DNA of 40,514 nucleotides, from assembly GCA_035571275.1 (NCBI GenBank), contig DATMKQ010000313.1:1-40514 (forward strand), in the 5' to 3' direction. Below are positions 32,080 through 40,514 of the stretch, piece by piece; position 1 is the first letter of the stretch; every line of letters starts with the position of its first letter. Both the position numbers and the translations under genes were made by a program. The notes beneath the pieces are model-generated. The model searched no databases, was not told where the DNA came from, and worked only from the letters and a program-made list of their open reading frames with translations. Source of the stretch: Trebonia sp035571275 (GTDB taxonomy: Bacteria > Actinomycetota > Actinomycetes > Streptosporangiales > Streptosporangiaceae).

Positions 32080-35000
32080 ATGTGGCGTGGCAAGTTTCCG
32101 GTGCTGAAGGTTGTCGTTGTCTTTGCTGTCGTGGTACTCGCTGCGCTGGGGCTGTCCGCCGTGTCCCCGGCGACAGCGGCCCCAGCACCCCAGCGGCCGG
32201 CGGGGAAGCCGTGGCCGCTGCCGAAGCAGCCGGCCCGCAAGTCCGGCCTCGCGGTGCTCGGGAACGGCCGGGGCGCCGCGAGCGGGGGCGCGTCCGCCGC
32301 TCTTGCCGCCGCTTCCGCGCGCGCGAAGGCGACGGGCAAGCCGGTGGCAGTCGCCAGCCTGACGACCGGGACGACCACTGTGACCGCCGAGCCTAACGGG
32401 ACGATGGTGGCTCGCGATTACGTGTTCCCTGTGCGAGTGCGCGCCCACGGCGGGTGGGTGGCGGTCAGCACCGGCCTGCACCGGGTGGCGAGCGGGCGAC
32501 TGGCGCCGGCGGCCGTGCCCGGGGACACGGTGACGTTCTCCGACGGCGGGATCGGCCCGGCGGCGGAGATCTCCGCGTCCGGGACCAGCCTCGCGCTGTC
32601 CTGGCCGCGCCCGCTTCCGGTGCCTGTGGTTGCCGGGTCGTCGGCGACCTATCGCGACGTGCTGCCGGACATCGATCTCGTGCTGACCGCCACCAGCCTG
32701 GCGGCGGGCGGTTTCAGCGAGACGCTGGTGGTGCGCACGCCGGCCGCGGCGCGCGACGCCGGGTTGGCCAGTCTCGCGCTGCGGGTCTCGACGACGGGCA
32801 CGGGCAGCTTGCGCGCGATGGCGGGCGGCGGGCTCACGGCGACAATGACCCGGGGGCGCGGCGCCTACGTAGCCCCGCCGGCCCAGATGTGGGATTCTGC
32901 GTCGGTCCCGACTGGAGCCGCGGCGGGTTCCGGAGCGCGGTCTTCTGTCGCGGGGCCTGCTGGCGGCGCACGGCTGGCCGGGGTGCAAGCACGGGTCGCG
33001 GCGGGCGGAACCGAGCTGGCGCTCGCGCCGGACATGCGGATGCTGACCTCTGCGTCGACCAAGTTCCCAGTGTACATCGACCCCTCGTTCACGCCGATCA
33101 CCGGCACCGGGGGCACGCAGGCGACCGACGCGCTGCAATCGGACTGCCCGAGCCCGCACTATGACGACTCGTCGTATTCGCACATGCCGGTCGGATACAA
33201 CAACTTCCAGGCCGGAACCTGTCAGTACGAGAGCACCGACTACGCGCTGTACCAGGTAGCGATCCCGTCGGGGACCTTCGGCTCTCATTCGGTGCTGATC
33301 TCGGCGTCGTTCCAGACGCAGGAGGTGTACACCTCGTCGTGTTCGGCCTCGACGTCGGTGACGACGAGCTGGGTCGGCACGATTAACTCGACTACGGCGT
33401 GGCCCGGTCCGTCTCCGGTCGGCGGCAACGTGAACGCGACCGACACGGTCGGCCCGGATTCCGGCAGCTGCAACAACGTGGAAGACACCGCCAACACGGT
33501 CGCCGCCGGGTTCAACCTCAAGCCCGACCTGGCCAAGATCAGCTCGGCCGCGGCCATCACGCTGCGGCTGTGGGAGCCGGGCAACACCAACGACGTCGAC
33601 CACAAGCAGTTCACCAAGAACCCGAACCTGCAGGCCGTCTACACCGAGACGCCCAACACGCCGTCCGGGCTGAAGGAGGCCAGCACCAACGCCGGGGCCA
33701 ACAGCCTGGACTGCGACACCAGCCCGGCCAACCCGCCGATCATCGGCAAGACCGACGCGACGAACGGGCCCTACCTGCTGGGCACCTACAGCGACCCCGA
33801 CGGCGCGGCCGTCCAAGCCAACATCCGATACCAGAACTACACCACCAAGTCGGCATTCACCACGGTTGACAAGGCGATCGACAACCTGACGGCCAGCAAC
33901 GCCAACGCGGCGTGGCAGATGCCAGCCTCCTACACCTCCGGGCTGCCGGACGGCACGGTGATCGCGTGGCAGGCGCAAGCGGAGACTGGCAGCGCCTCGG
34001 TGAACGGCTCGACCTATGGACCGTACTCGTCCGCCTGGACGAACGCGTGCTACTTCGCCGTCTACCCGCAAGCACCGGACCCGCCGACGGTGACGGCCAG
34101 CTCCACATCGGCGTCTCCCGGGTCGAGCCTGAGCTTCACGATCACCCAGTCCAGCGGGGATGACGCCACCGAGTTCGTCTGGTCGGTGGACCAGACCCCG
34201 CCGACCGCCGCGAGCGCGCAGGAGTATCAGACCTGCACCACCGCGAGCGCGGAGGCGGACTGCACCGCGATCACCAACGGCGTCGCGACCTTGACGATCC
34301 CGGTCACCGGTCCCGGCCCGCACGATCTGTTCGTGTACCAGGTCGACGCGGCCGGCAACGAGTCACAGCCTGCGAACCCGACGTTCACCGGCCTCGGCGA
34401 TCCGAACGTGCAATTCACCTCCGGGGACAGTCTGGAAGCGAACTTCTTCGACTCGTTCGGGCAGCTGTCTCTCTCCAACCTGACCCTGCCGGCCTACGAC
34501 AACACGATGATCTCGGGCGAGCAGGGGCAATCCGAGAACGCGAACGCTGACGGTGGCGACAAGTCGTTTGACGAGGCGCAGGTCAAGGCCGTCGGCTGGA
34601 ACCCCGGGGGCACAGTGACGGTGGACGGGGCGACGTTCACGCTGCCGGACTTCGGCCCGATTACGTCTTCCATTGATCCCCGGCTCATCAACCACACGGA
34701 TAACATCCTCGCCGCGAACCAGACGATCGGCACCGGCCCGTCGGGCGAGCAGGGCAGCGCGCTGGTGTTCCTGGCCACCTCGACGGACGGGAACGTGATG
34801 GTCCCCGGGACGGCCAGCGGATCGCCTGACAGCGGCGTGCTGTCCGGCGACATCACCGCGCCGGCGGTAATGGGCGGCACGCCGACGACAGGCGCCTACT
34901 GCGACGGGGAGCCGGCGTTCAACAGCAACGTCCCCTGCACGCCGGCGACCGGCACCATCGACTACGCCAGCGGCTGCTCCGTCAGCCAGGCCCCGTACAC

Positions 35001-36600
35001 GCTGACCGTGCCGGACTGGGTCGACGGACCGTCCGACATCGCGGCGCTTGAGCTGCCGGACTGGGACACGGCCACCGGACAGCAGGCGCAAAACGTGAAG
35101 ATCTACGCGTTCGCGGTGCCACTGAATTCGAGCTGCACGGTGACCTCGGTCACGCTGCCCGACGTGGCGGCGTCGGTTAACGGCGTCACGACAATCCAGC
35201 CGGCTCTGCACATCTTCGGCATGTCCATCCGCAACACCGCCACCGCTACGCCCGAGGTGAACGACGCCACGGCCGCGGCGGCGCCGTCGGGACAGGCGTG
35301 GACGGGCGCGTTCGAGTCGCCGATCGAGGACGCGTACTCGATGCCGGCCTCGTCGGGCAACCAGACCCTCCGGCTCCTGGTGTCACCTGGCGTCAGCGCC
35401 CCGGCGGGCGCCGACGTGCGGATCAAGCTGTCCGATCCCGGCTTCCTTTCCGGAGACGGGACCGGGCCGCTGGTGATCGGCGCCGCCACGATCGCCGACC
35501 GGTATTACAGCGCCGCCCCGGCGCAAACACCGGTATCACTAACCTTCGGCGGATCGGGCTCGGCCACGGTCCCGGAGGGCGGGGACATCTACAGCGACCC
35601 GCTTACGTTGCCGTTCGCTATCACTCCCGGGACCGGGCTGCTGATCAGCATCTGGATCGAGAACTCCTCGCTGCCGGTGCTGCCGATGAATTCCTGGGCG
35701 AGCGGCGGGCTGGCGTGGTACAGCGCGCCAGGCACGGGGAACGAGACCGCGGACACCACCGGGACCCCGTTCACCGGGTCGGGCGGCACGTCCGTAGGCG
35801 CGGTCCCGGTGCTGACCGCCTTGGACGTGACCACGCCCGCGGAGACGTCCGCGACCTACGACTCGAGCAGCCCCGGGGCGCCGACCGTGGTGGTGGCCGG
35901 GAACAACGTCATCGACGGCTTCAGCTCAGACGCCGCGTCCGACGCGCTCAACATTCCCAGTCAGCGGGTAGCCGGCCAGTTGTCTGGGCTGCTGCCCTCC
36001 CTGGTGGGCACGGCTACCGATGACGGGCTAGCCGACTACGGGGTGGTAGACGGCGGTGTGCAGTCCAACCAGGTGCTGGCCGACGGCACCGGCGGCGGTG
36101 GGATTAGCCTGCTGGCCCGCGTCGACGCTGACATCCTGGCCGAGCCGGACGTGGGCACGGTGGTGCTCGATGAAGGCCTGGAGGACGTGCTGCGGCAAGC
36201 AGGGTCGGCCAGCGGCGTGACCAACCTGACCAACGCCTACACGATCCTGGTCCAGCAGCTGTCCGCATTCGGGATCAACGTGATCACGGGTGACCTCACG
36301 CCGTGCTCGGGTTACTCGAACTCGACCGTCGCAGACTCCTGCTCCTCCACGGTCGACGGGGCCAGGGTCGACGTCAACTCCTTCGTCGACGGCGGCGGTG
36401 GTGCGCCGAACTGCGCCGCCGCGTTCGACGCCGCGGTCAGCAACGGGGCCGGTACCGAGGCGCTGGCAACCGGATACGGCGAGGCCGACGACGTGAACCT
36501 CACCCTTGGCGCCAGCCTCGGATACGCGCAGCTGGCCAGCGCGGTAGTGGCGCCCAGCACAGGCTGCCAGCTGATGCCGAACATCCCCGCGGGCTCCTGA
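32080..36600 (+). CDS. Large secreted multidomain protein with degenerate SGNH-hydrolase domain
   Basis: Exported protein of 1506 residues from ATG 32080. A signal peptide/anchor (about 1-34, VVVVFAVVVLAALGLSAV) is followed by an N-terminal region typical of actinobacterial YD-repeat partner proteins (to about 330; DYVFPVRVRAHGGWVAVSTG). A DNRLRE-like beta domain spans about 330-520, an Ig/Fn3-like domain about 665-770, and a carbohydrate-associated beta-sandwich about 772-1065 (GGTVTVDGATFTLPDFG; VTLPDV). A full SGNH/GDSL hydrolase module lies at about 1070-1500. Its catalytic blocks are altered: GDSITDG is GNNVIDG (about 1271), GxND is GLED (about 1361), and DHLHPN is DDVNLT (about 1470). 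It is the first gene of an operon with the YD/RHS protein. Confidence 0.85.
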   Translation: MWRGKFPVLKVVVVFAVVVLAALGLSAVSPATAAPAPQRPAGKPWPLPKQPARKSGLAVLGNGRGAASGGASAALAAASARAKATGKPVAVASLTTGTTTVTAEPNGTMVARDYVFPVRVRAHGGWVAVSTGLHRVASGRLAPAAVPGDTVTFSDGGIGPAAEISASGTSLALSWPRPLPVPVVAGSSATYRDVLPDIDLVLTATSLAAGGFSETLVVRTPAAARDAGLASLALRVSTTGTGSLRAMAGGGLTATMTRGRGAYVAPPAQMWDSASVPTGAAAGSGARSSVAGPAGGARLAGVQARVAAGGTELALAPDMRMLTSASTKFPVYIDPSFTPITGTGGTQATDALQSDCPSPHYDDSSYSHMPVGYNNFQAGTCQYESTDYALYQVAIPSGTFGSHSVLISASFQTQEVYTSSCSASTSVTTSWVGTINSTTAWPGPSPVGGNVNATDTVGPDSGSCNNVEDTANTVAAGFNLKPDLAKISSAAAITLRLWEPGNTNDVDHKQFTKNPNLQAVYTETPNTPSGLKEASTNAGANSLDCDTSPANPPIIGKTDATNGPYLLGTYSDPDGAAVQANIRYQNYTTKSAFTTVDKAIDNLTASNANAAWQMPASYTSGLPDGTVIAWQAQAETGSASVNGSTYGPYSSAWTNACYFAVYPQAPDPPTVTASSTSASPGSSLSFTITQSSGDDATEFVWSVDQTPPTAASAQEYQTCTTASAEADCTAITNGVATLTIPVTGPGPHDLFVYQVDAAGNESQPANPTFTGLGDPNVQFTSGDSLEANFFDSFGQLSLSNLTLPAYDNTMISGEQGQSENANADGGDKSFDEAQVKAVGWNPGGTVTVDGATFTLPDFGPITSSIDPRLINHTDNILAANQTIGTGPSGEQGSALVFLATSTDGNVMVPGTASGSPDSGVLSGDITAPAVMGGTPTTGAYCDGEPAFNSNVPCTPATGTIDYASGCSVSQAPYTLTVPDWVDGPSDIAALELPDWDTATGQQAQNVKIYAFAVPLNSSCTVTSVTLPDVAASVNGVTTIQPALHIFGMSIRNTATATPEVNDATAAAAPSGQAWTGAFESPIEDAYSMPASSGNQTLRLLVSPGVSAPAGADVRIKLSDPGFLSGDGTGPLVIGAATIADRYYSAAPAQTPVSLTFGGSGSATVPEGGDIYSDPLTLPFAITPGTGLLISIWIENSSLPVLPMNSWASGGLAWYSAPGTGNETADTTGTPFTGSGGTSVGAVPVLTALDVTTPAETSATYDSSSPGAPTVVVAGNNVIDGFSSDAASDALNIPSQRVAGQLSGLLPSLVGTATDDGLADYGVVDGGVQSNQVLADGTGGGGISLLARVDADILAEPDVGTVVLDEGLEDVLRQAGSASGVTNLTNAYTILVQQLSAFGINVITGDLTPCSGYSNSTVADSCSSTVDGARVDVNSFVDGGGGAPNCAAAFDAAVSNGAGTEALATGYGEADDVNLTLGASLGYAQLASAVVAPSTGCQLMPNIPAGS

Positions 36601-36614
36601 AGGGCGGTACCCCG

Positions 36615-39600
36615 ATGAACGCAACGATCGTTTCCTTCAGGCGCGCGGCCCTGCGATGGCGGCGGCAGGTGCTGGCGGTTGGCGCCGGTGTCATGGTCGT
36701 CTCCGCCTTGACGGGGATGGTGGCGTCACCGCCTCCTGTCGCGACGTCCGGCCCCTCTCCGGCCAAACTCCGGCCGGTCGCGGCGGAAAAACCGGTGCCG
36801 GTCCACGCGGTGGCCTCGCACAAGGTCGCGGTGCCCGCGATGCATCCCTGGCACCGGCCCGCGGTGAGCTGGCCCGCCGCGGGACAAGCGATGGCCGTGG
36901 TTACCGCCGCGGGATCTTCCGCCACCGCTAAGCCCGACGCCAAGCCCGCCAGGCCGACCAACGCGGCGATGGCCGCACCCTCGACCGGATCGGAACGCGC
37001 GGGATCGCTGCCGGTCTGGGTCGGCCCAGCCACTATCCGGACCGCCAGCGGGACGGCGGCTGGCACGGTCAAGGTCGTCATGGCGTCGCGCAAGGCCGCC
37101 GCGGCGGCGGGGGTCAGCGGCGTGATCTTTACCGTGTCCGGCCCTAGCGGTAGCCCGACCGGCTCGGCGGTGCATGTGAGCCTCGATTACTCCTCGTTCG
37201 CGTTCACCGACGGCGGCGGGTACGCGGACCGGCTGCACCTGGTGGAGCTTCCGGCGTGCGCGCTGACCACGCCGGGGGTTGCGGCGTGCCGCGGGCAGAC
37301 GCCGCTGGCGTCAGCCAACGACGTGACCGATGACCGGCTGGGCGCGGACGTCGCGCTGCCCTCGACGGTGGTGCTGGCGGCGACGACTTCCCCGTCGGGA
37401 TCGGCTGGCGATTACACCGCGACGCCGTTGTCAGAGGCGGGCACCTGGACCGCGGGCGGTTCGTCCGGGGCGTTCACGTACTCGTACCCGATCGATGTGC
37501 CTCCCGTGCCCGGCGGGCTGGCGCCACAGGTCAGCCTGGGCTACGACTCGCAGGCGACCGACGGTCTTACCTCTTCTACCAACGATCAGGCTTCGTGGGT
37601 CGGGGACGGCTGGGATTACGAGCCCGGGTTCATCGAGCGGGACTATCAGTCGTGCCAGCAGGACCCGGCCGGGGCGACCAAGACCGGGGACTTGTGCTGG
37701 TCCAGTAACGACGTGACCACGCTGTCGCTGGGCGGGCAGACCACGACGCTGGTAGACGACCCGACGAACGGCTGGCACGCGGAGGCCGACAACGGGGACA
37801 CGATCACCTACGAGACGGGCTCGGGGAGCAACGGGACAAATGACGATGACTACTGGGTGGTGACCGACCCGGACGGGACCAGTTATTTCTTCGGGCGGAA
37901 TGAGCTGCCGGGTTACGCGTCCGGGGATGCCACAACGAACAGCGCGTGGACGGTGCCGGTGTACGCGACCGCCTCCGGTCAGCCGTGTTACAAGGCCACG
38001 TTCGCGGACTCGCATTGCGAGCAGGCGTGGCGGTGGAACCTGGACTACGTCACTGACTCTGAGGGCGACGCGATCGCTTACTTCTACAACACTGAGACCA
38101 ACTATTACGCGGCCGACAACGGGACGACGGCGACCGCCTCCTACGTGCAGGGCGGCGCGCTGTCCTCGATCGAGTACGGGCTGCGGGCGAACAGCGTGTA
38201 CGGGGTGACCCCGGCGGCGGAGGTCGCCTTCACTGCGTCGACGTCCCGGACTGATGTGCCGACCAGCGGCAGCACCGGTGACCTGGCGTGCGCGTCCGGG
38301 GCGGCCTGTGATGTGGTGTCGCCGACGTTCTGGACTAAGTATCAGCTGACCACGATCGCGACGAGCACATTGGAGGGGTCGGCGCTGGTGCCGGTGGATT
38401 CGTGGGCACTGGCGCAGGATTTCCCGGCGACCGGGGACGGGTCGGCGGCGCCGCTGTGGCTGGAGTCGATCACCCGCACCGGCCTGGACGGCGGGAGCGT
38501 GCAGTTGCCGCCGGTGACGTTCACCGGGATCTCGCTGCCGAACCGGGTGGAGACCGCGGCCGACCTGAGCGACGGGTATTCGATCATCGACCGGTTCCGC
38601 ATCAAGTCGGTGACCAGCGAGACCGGCGGGGTGACGGCCGTCAGCTACGACACGCCCCCGGCCTCGTGCACGTCGGAGAACTTCCCAGCGCCTGACGCGA
38701 ATACGACGACATGTTTCCCGGATTACTGGGAGCCGCCGGGGGCGACCAGCGCGGTGCTGGACTGGTTCAACAAGTACGTGGTCACCGCGGTGACCCAGTC
38801 CAACACCGCGGGCGGCACCACCCCGGTCGTGACGACGTACTGCTACGGGGCCTCTCCCGGCTGCCTGAGCAGCGGGGCGTGGCATTACGACGACGACACC
38901 CTGACCCGGTCCAGCCAGCGGACCTGGGACGAATGGCGCGGGTTCCGCACGGTGATCACCGAGACGGGCACGGCGCCGGACCCGGTGACCGAGACGGCCG
39001 ACACCTACTTCCAGGGGATGAACGCGGACTACCAGTCCGGCGGTAGCACCTCGTCGGTGTCGCTGACCAGCTCACTGGGCAGCGAGACGGTCACCGACTC
39101 CGACCAGTTCGCCGGGACCGACTTCGAGCACACCGTCTACGACGGCGCCGACGGGGCGGTGGTGACCGACGCGGTGACGGTGCCGTGGACCAGCGCCGCG
39201 ACCGCCACCCAGTCCCAGCCCTCGCCGCTGCCCGCGCTGACCGCGTACCTGACCGGGACGGAGGCGGCCAAGACGTTCACCGCGCTGGCCGCCAGCGGCT
39301 ACCGGGAAGCCGACCACACCTACACCCACGACTCCTACGGGCGTGTAACCGTAGATGCCAGCGTGCCGGACACATCTGATCCGACCGAGGACACCTGCAC
39401 CCAGACGACATACGCGACCAACACCTCAAGCGGTCTGCTGGACCTGCCTGCCGAGGTGATCGTGACGTCGGTGCCGCCCGCGAACTGCCCGGTCTCAGGC
39501 ACTCCGACCCAGGCCGAACTGGTCTCAGACGCTCAGACGTACTACGACGGCTCCACCACCCTGGGCGCGCCGCCGTCGGCCGGGAACGTCACGATGACCA

Positions 39601-40514
39601 AACAGGCCACCTCCTACAGCGGAAGCTCAGAGGTCTTCACTACCGAGTCCAGTTCTCTCTACGACGAGTACGGCCGGGTTACTTCGTCCACTGACGCGGA
39701 CGGTAATACGACCGCCACCAGTTACTCTCCTGGCACCGGCGCCGAGCCCACGTCGGAGACGGTGACCGACCCGATCGGCCAGGTCACCACCACGACTTAC
39801 GATCCGGCCCGCGACCTGCCGCTGACCGTCACCAACCCGGCCGGCTGGATCACCACGCAGACCTACGACGCGCTCGGGCGGCAGACGGCGGTCTGGACAC
39901 CAGGGCACGCCACCTCGGGTCAGGCGGACGAGACATTCAGCTACGACGTCTCCGACACCGGCCCGACGATCGTTACCACCAACACGATCAACACCGCCGG
40001 CACCTACCTGCCGTCCGAGACGTTCTACGACTCACTGGGCCGGCAGATCGAGACCCAGACGGAAACACCCGACGGCGGCCGGGATATCACTGATACCTAC
40101 TACAACTCGGACGGCTGGCAGCTGGTCACCTCGAGCCCGTACTACGCCACCGGCGCGCCGTCCACCACGCTTGTAGCCGCCTCAGACGATCAGGTGCCCT
40201 CCCAGACCGCCTACTTCTACGACGGCGACGGCCGGGTGACCCGCCAGGTCCTGTACAGCTACGCCACCAAGAAATGGGAGACCGACACCACCTACGGTGG
40301 CGACTACACCACCGTCACCCCGCCGGCCGGCGGGACCGCGCAGACGACCTACACCAACGGGATCGGCAAGACCAGCTACATCTACCAATACCATTCGCCC
40401 ACCCCGCCAGCCAGCCCGCCCGCGCCCGGCTTCGGCTCGCAAACCGGCGCCACTGGCTGGGACCAGACCGGCTATACCTACACCCCAGCCGGGCAACTCG
40501 CCACCATCGCTGAC
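36615..40514 (+). CDS. YD-repeat/RHS-type secreted protein, C-terminus beyond window
   Basis: Start of a giant YD-repeat protein; 1300 codons are open to the right edge with no stop. ATG 36615 follows the previous stop by 14 nt with AGGGCGG ahead. The N-terminus has basic residues then a hydrophobic stretch (VLAVGAGVMVVSALTGMV), a signal or anchor. After an Ala-rich region, an SpvB/TcaC-like beta domain begins near codon 280 (FTYSYPIDVPPVPGGLAPQV, SLGYDSQATDG, then GDGWDYEPGFIERDY). YD repeats become clear from about 39655 (YDEYGRVTSSTDADGNTT, TYDALGRQTAVW, FYDSLGRQIETQ, FYDGDGRVTRQV). Such proteins form a shell that encloses a C-terminal toxin or effector; that tip and any immunity gene lie outside the window. 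Confidence 0.9.
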   Translation, partial: MNATIVSFRRAALRWRRQVLAVGAGVMVVSALTGMVASPPPVATSGPSPAKLRPVAAEKPVPVHAVASHKVAVPAMHPWHRPAVSWPAAGQAMAVVTAAGSSATAKPDAKPARPTNAAMAAPSTGSERAGSLPVWVGPATIRTASGTAAGTVKVVMASRKAAAAAGVSGVIFTVSGPSGSPTGSAVHVSLDYSSFAFTDGGGYADRLHLVELPACALTTPGVAACRGQTPLASANDVTDDRLGADVALPSTVVLAATTSPSGSAGDYTATPLSEAGTWTAGGSSGAFTYSYPIDVPPVPGGLAPQVSLGYDSQATDGLTSSTNDQASWVGDGWDYEPGFIERDYQSCQQDPAGATKTGDLCWSSNDVTTLSLGGQTTTLVDDPTNGWHAEADNGDTITYETGSGSNGTNDDDYWVVTDPDGTSYFFGRNELPGYASGDATTNSAWTVPVYATASGQPCYKATFADSHCEQAWRWNLDYVTDSEGDAIAYFYNTETNYYAADNGTTATASYVQGGALSSIEYGLRANSVYGVTPAAEVAFTASTSRTDVPTSGSTGDLACASGAACDVVSPTFWTKYQLTTIATSTLEGSALVPVDSWALAQDFPATGDGSAAPLWLESITRTGLDGGSVQLPPVTFTGISLPNRVETAADLSDGYSIIDRFRIKSVTSETGGVTAVSYDTPPASCTSENFPAPDANTTTCFPDYWEPPGATSAVLDWFNKYVVTAVTQSNTAGGTTPVVTTYCYGASPGCLSSGAWHYDDDTLTRSSQRTWDEWRGFRTVITETGTAPDPVTETADTYFQGMNADYQSGGSTSSVSLTSSLGSETVTDSDQFAGTDFEHTVYDGADGAVVTDAVTVPWTSAATATQSQPSPLPALTAYLTGTEAAKTFTALAASGYREADHTYTHDSYGRVTVDASVPDTSDPTEDTCTQTTYATNTSSGLLDLPAEVIVTSVPPANCPVSGTPTQAELVSDAQTYYDGSTTLGAPPSAGNVTMTKQATSYSGSSEVFTTESSSLYDEYGRVTSSTDADGNTTATSYSPGTGAEPTSETVTDPIGQVTTTTYDPARDLPLTVTNPAGWITTQTYDALGRQTAVWTPGHATSGQADETFSYDVSDTGPTIVTTNTINTAGTYLPSETFYDSLGRQIETQTETPDGGRDITDTYYNSDGWQLVTSSPYYATGAPSTTLVAASDDQVPSQTAYFYDGDGRVTRQVLYSYATKKWETDTTYGGDYTTVTPPAGGTAQTTYTNGIGKTSYIYQYHSPTPPASPPAPGFGSQTGATGWDQTGYTYTPAGQLATIAD

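Noticed and set aside
31912..34323. Long minus-strand open frame (803 codons)
   Set aside because: It is antisense to the 1506-residue secreted protein and has shadow-type composition.

Overview
The window is high-GC DNA (I judge about 70% by eye) from an actinomycete. This rests on strong third-position G/C bias, frequent GTG starts, a SepH cell-division gene, an aceA gene divergent from a RamB-type regulator, an MptB-like polyprenol-dependent glycosyltransferase, and very large secreted YD-repeat proteins. I cannot assign a genus. I see no tRNA, rRNA, CRISPR array, transposase or integrase.

Region 1 (1-16.4 kb) looks like chromosomal housekeeping and envelope DNA. It holds a partial short-chain dehydrogenase, a GT-C mannosyltransferase-like protein divergent from a GtrA protein, a secreted beta-lactamase-fold serine hydrolase, and an amidohydrolase. 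It continues with a D,D-carboxypeptidase, a 72-residue protein, sepH, an MMPL exporter, a small four-helix membrane protein, the glyoxylate-shunt pair aceA/ramB, a DUF4331 protein and a six-helix membrane protein.

Region 2 (16.4-25.0 kb) holds a two-gene ABC exporter half-transporter pair (+), converging on a tightly coupled catabolic operon (-) for homoprotocatechuate (3,4-dihydroxyphenylacetate) meta-cleavage. Gene order is a fused FAH-RraA enzyme, a DapA-family aldolase, hpaE and hpaD, joined by ATGA and GTGA overlaps and a one-base gap. The usual hpaF, hpaH and hpaI are absent from the window. The RraA domain and the DapA-like protein are the obvious candidates for the missing aldolase step.

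Region 3 (25.1-40.5 kb) is an accessory, rearranged region. Three paralogous XRE-NB-ARC-TPR (STAND) regulators lie on the minus strand. One is complete (25090-27381), one is an internal-deletion relic (27385-28404), and one has lost its C-terminus (29681-31858). The second and third are each divergent from a gene for a secreted protein across a duplicated intergenic region with two exactly conserved blocks (37 and 26 nt). The third copy and a Tat-signal gene facing it are both broken at one junction near 29785. The last module drives a 1506-residue secreted protein ending in a catalytically dead SGNH-hydrolase domain, followed after 14 nt by a giant YD/RHS protein that runs off the right edge. 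The best candidate for something undescribed is this repeated unit: a STAND regulator, a duplicated divergent control region, and secreted or RHS-type cargo.
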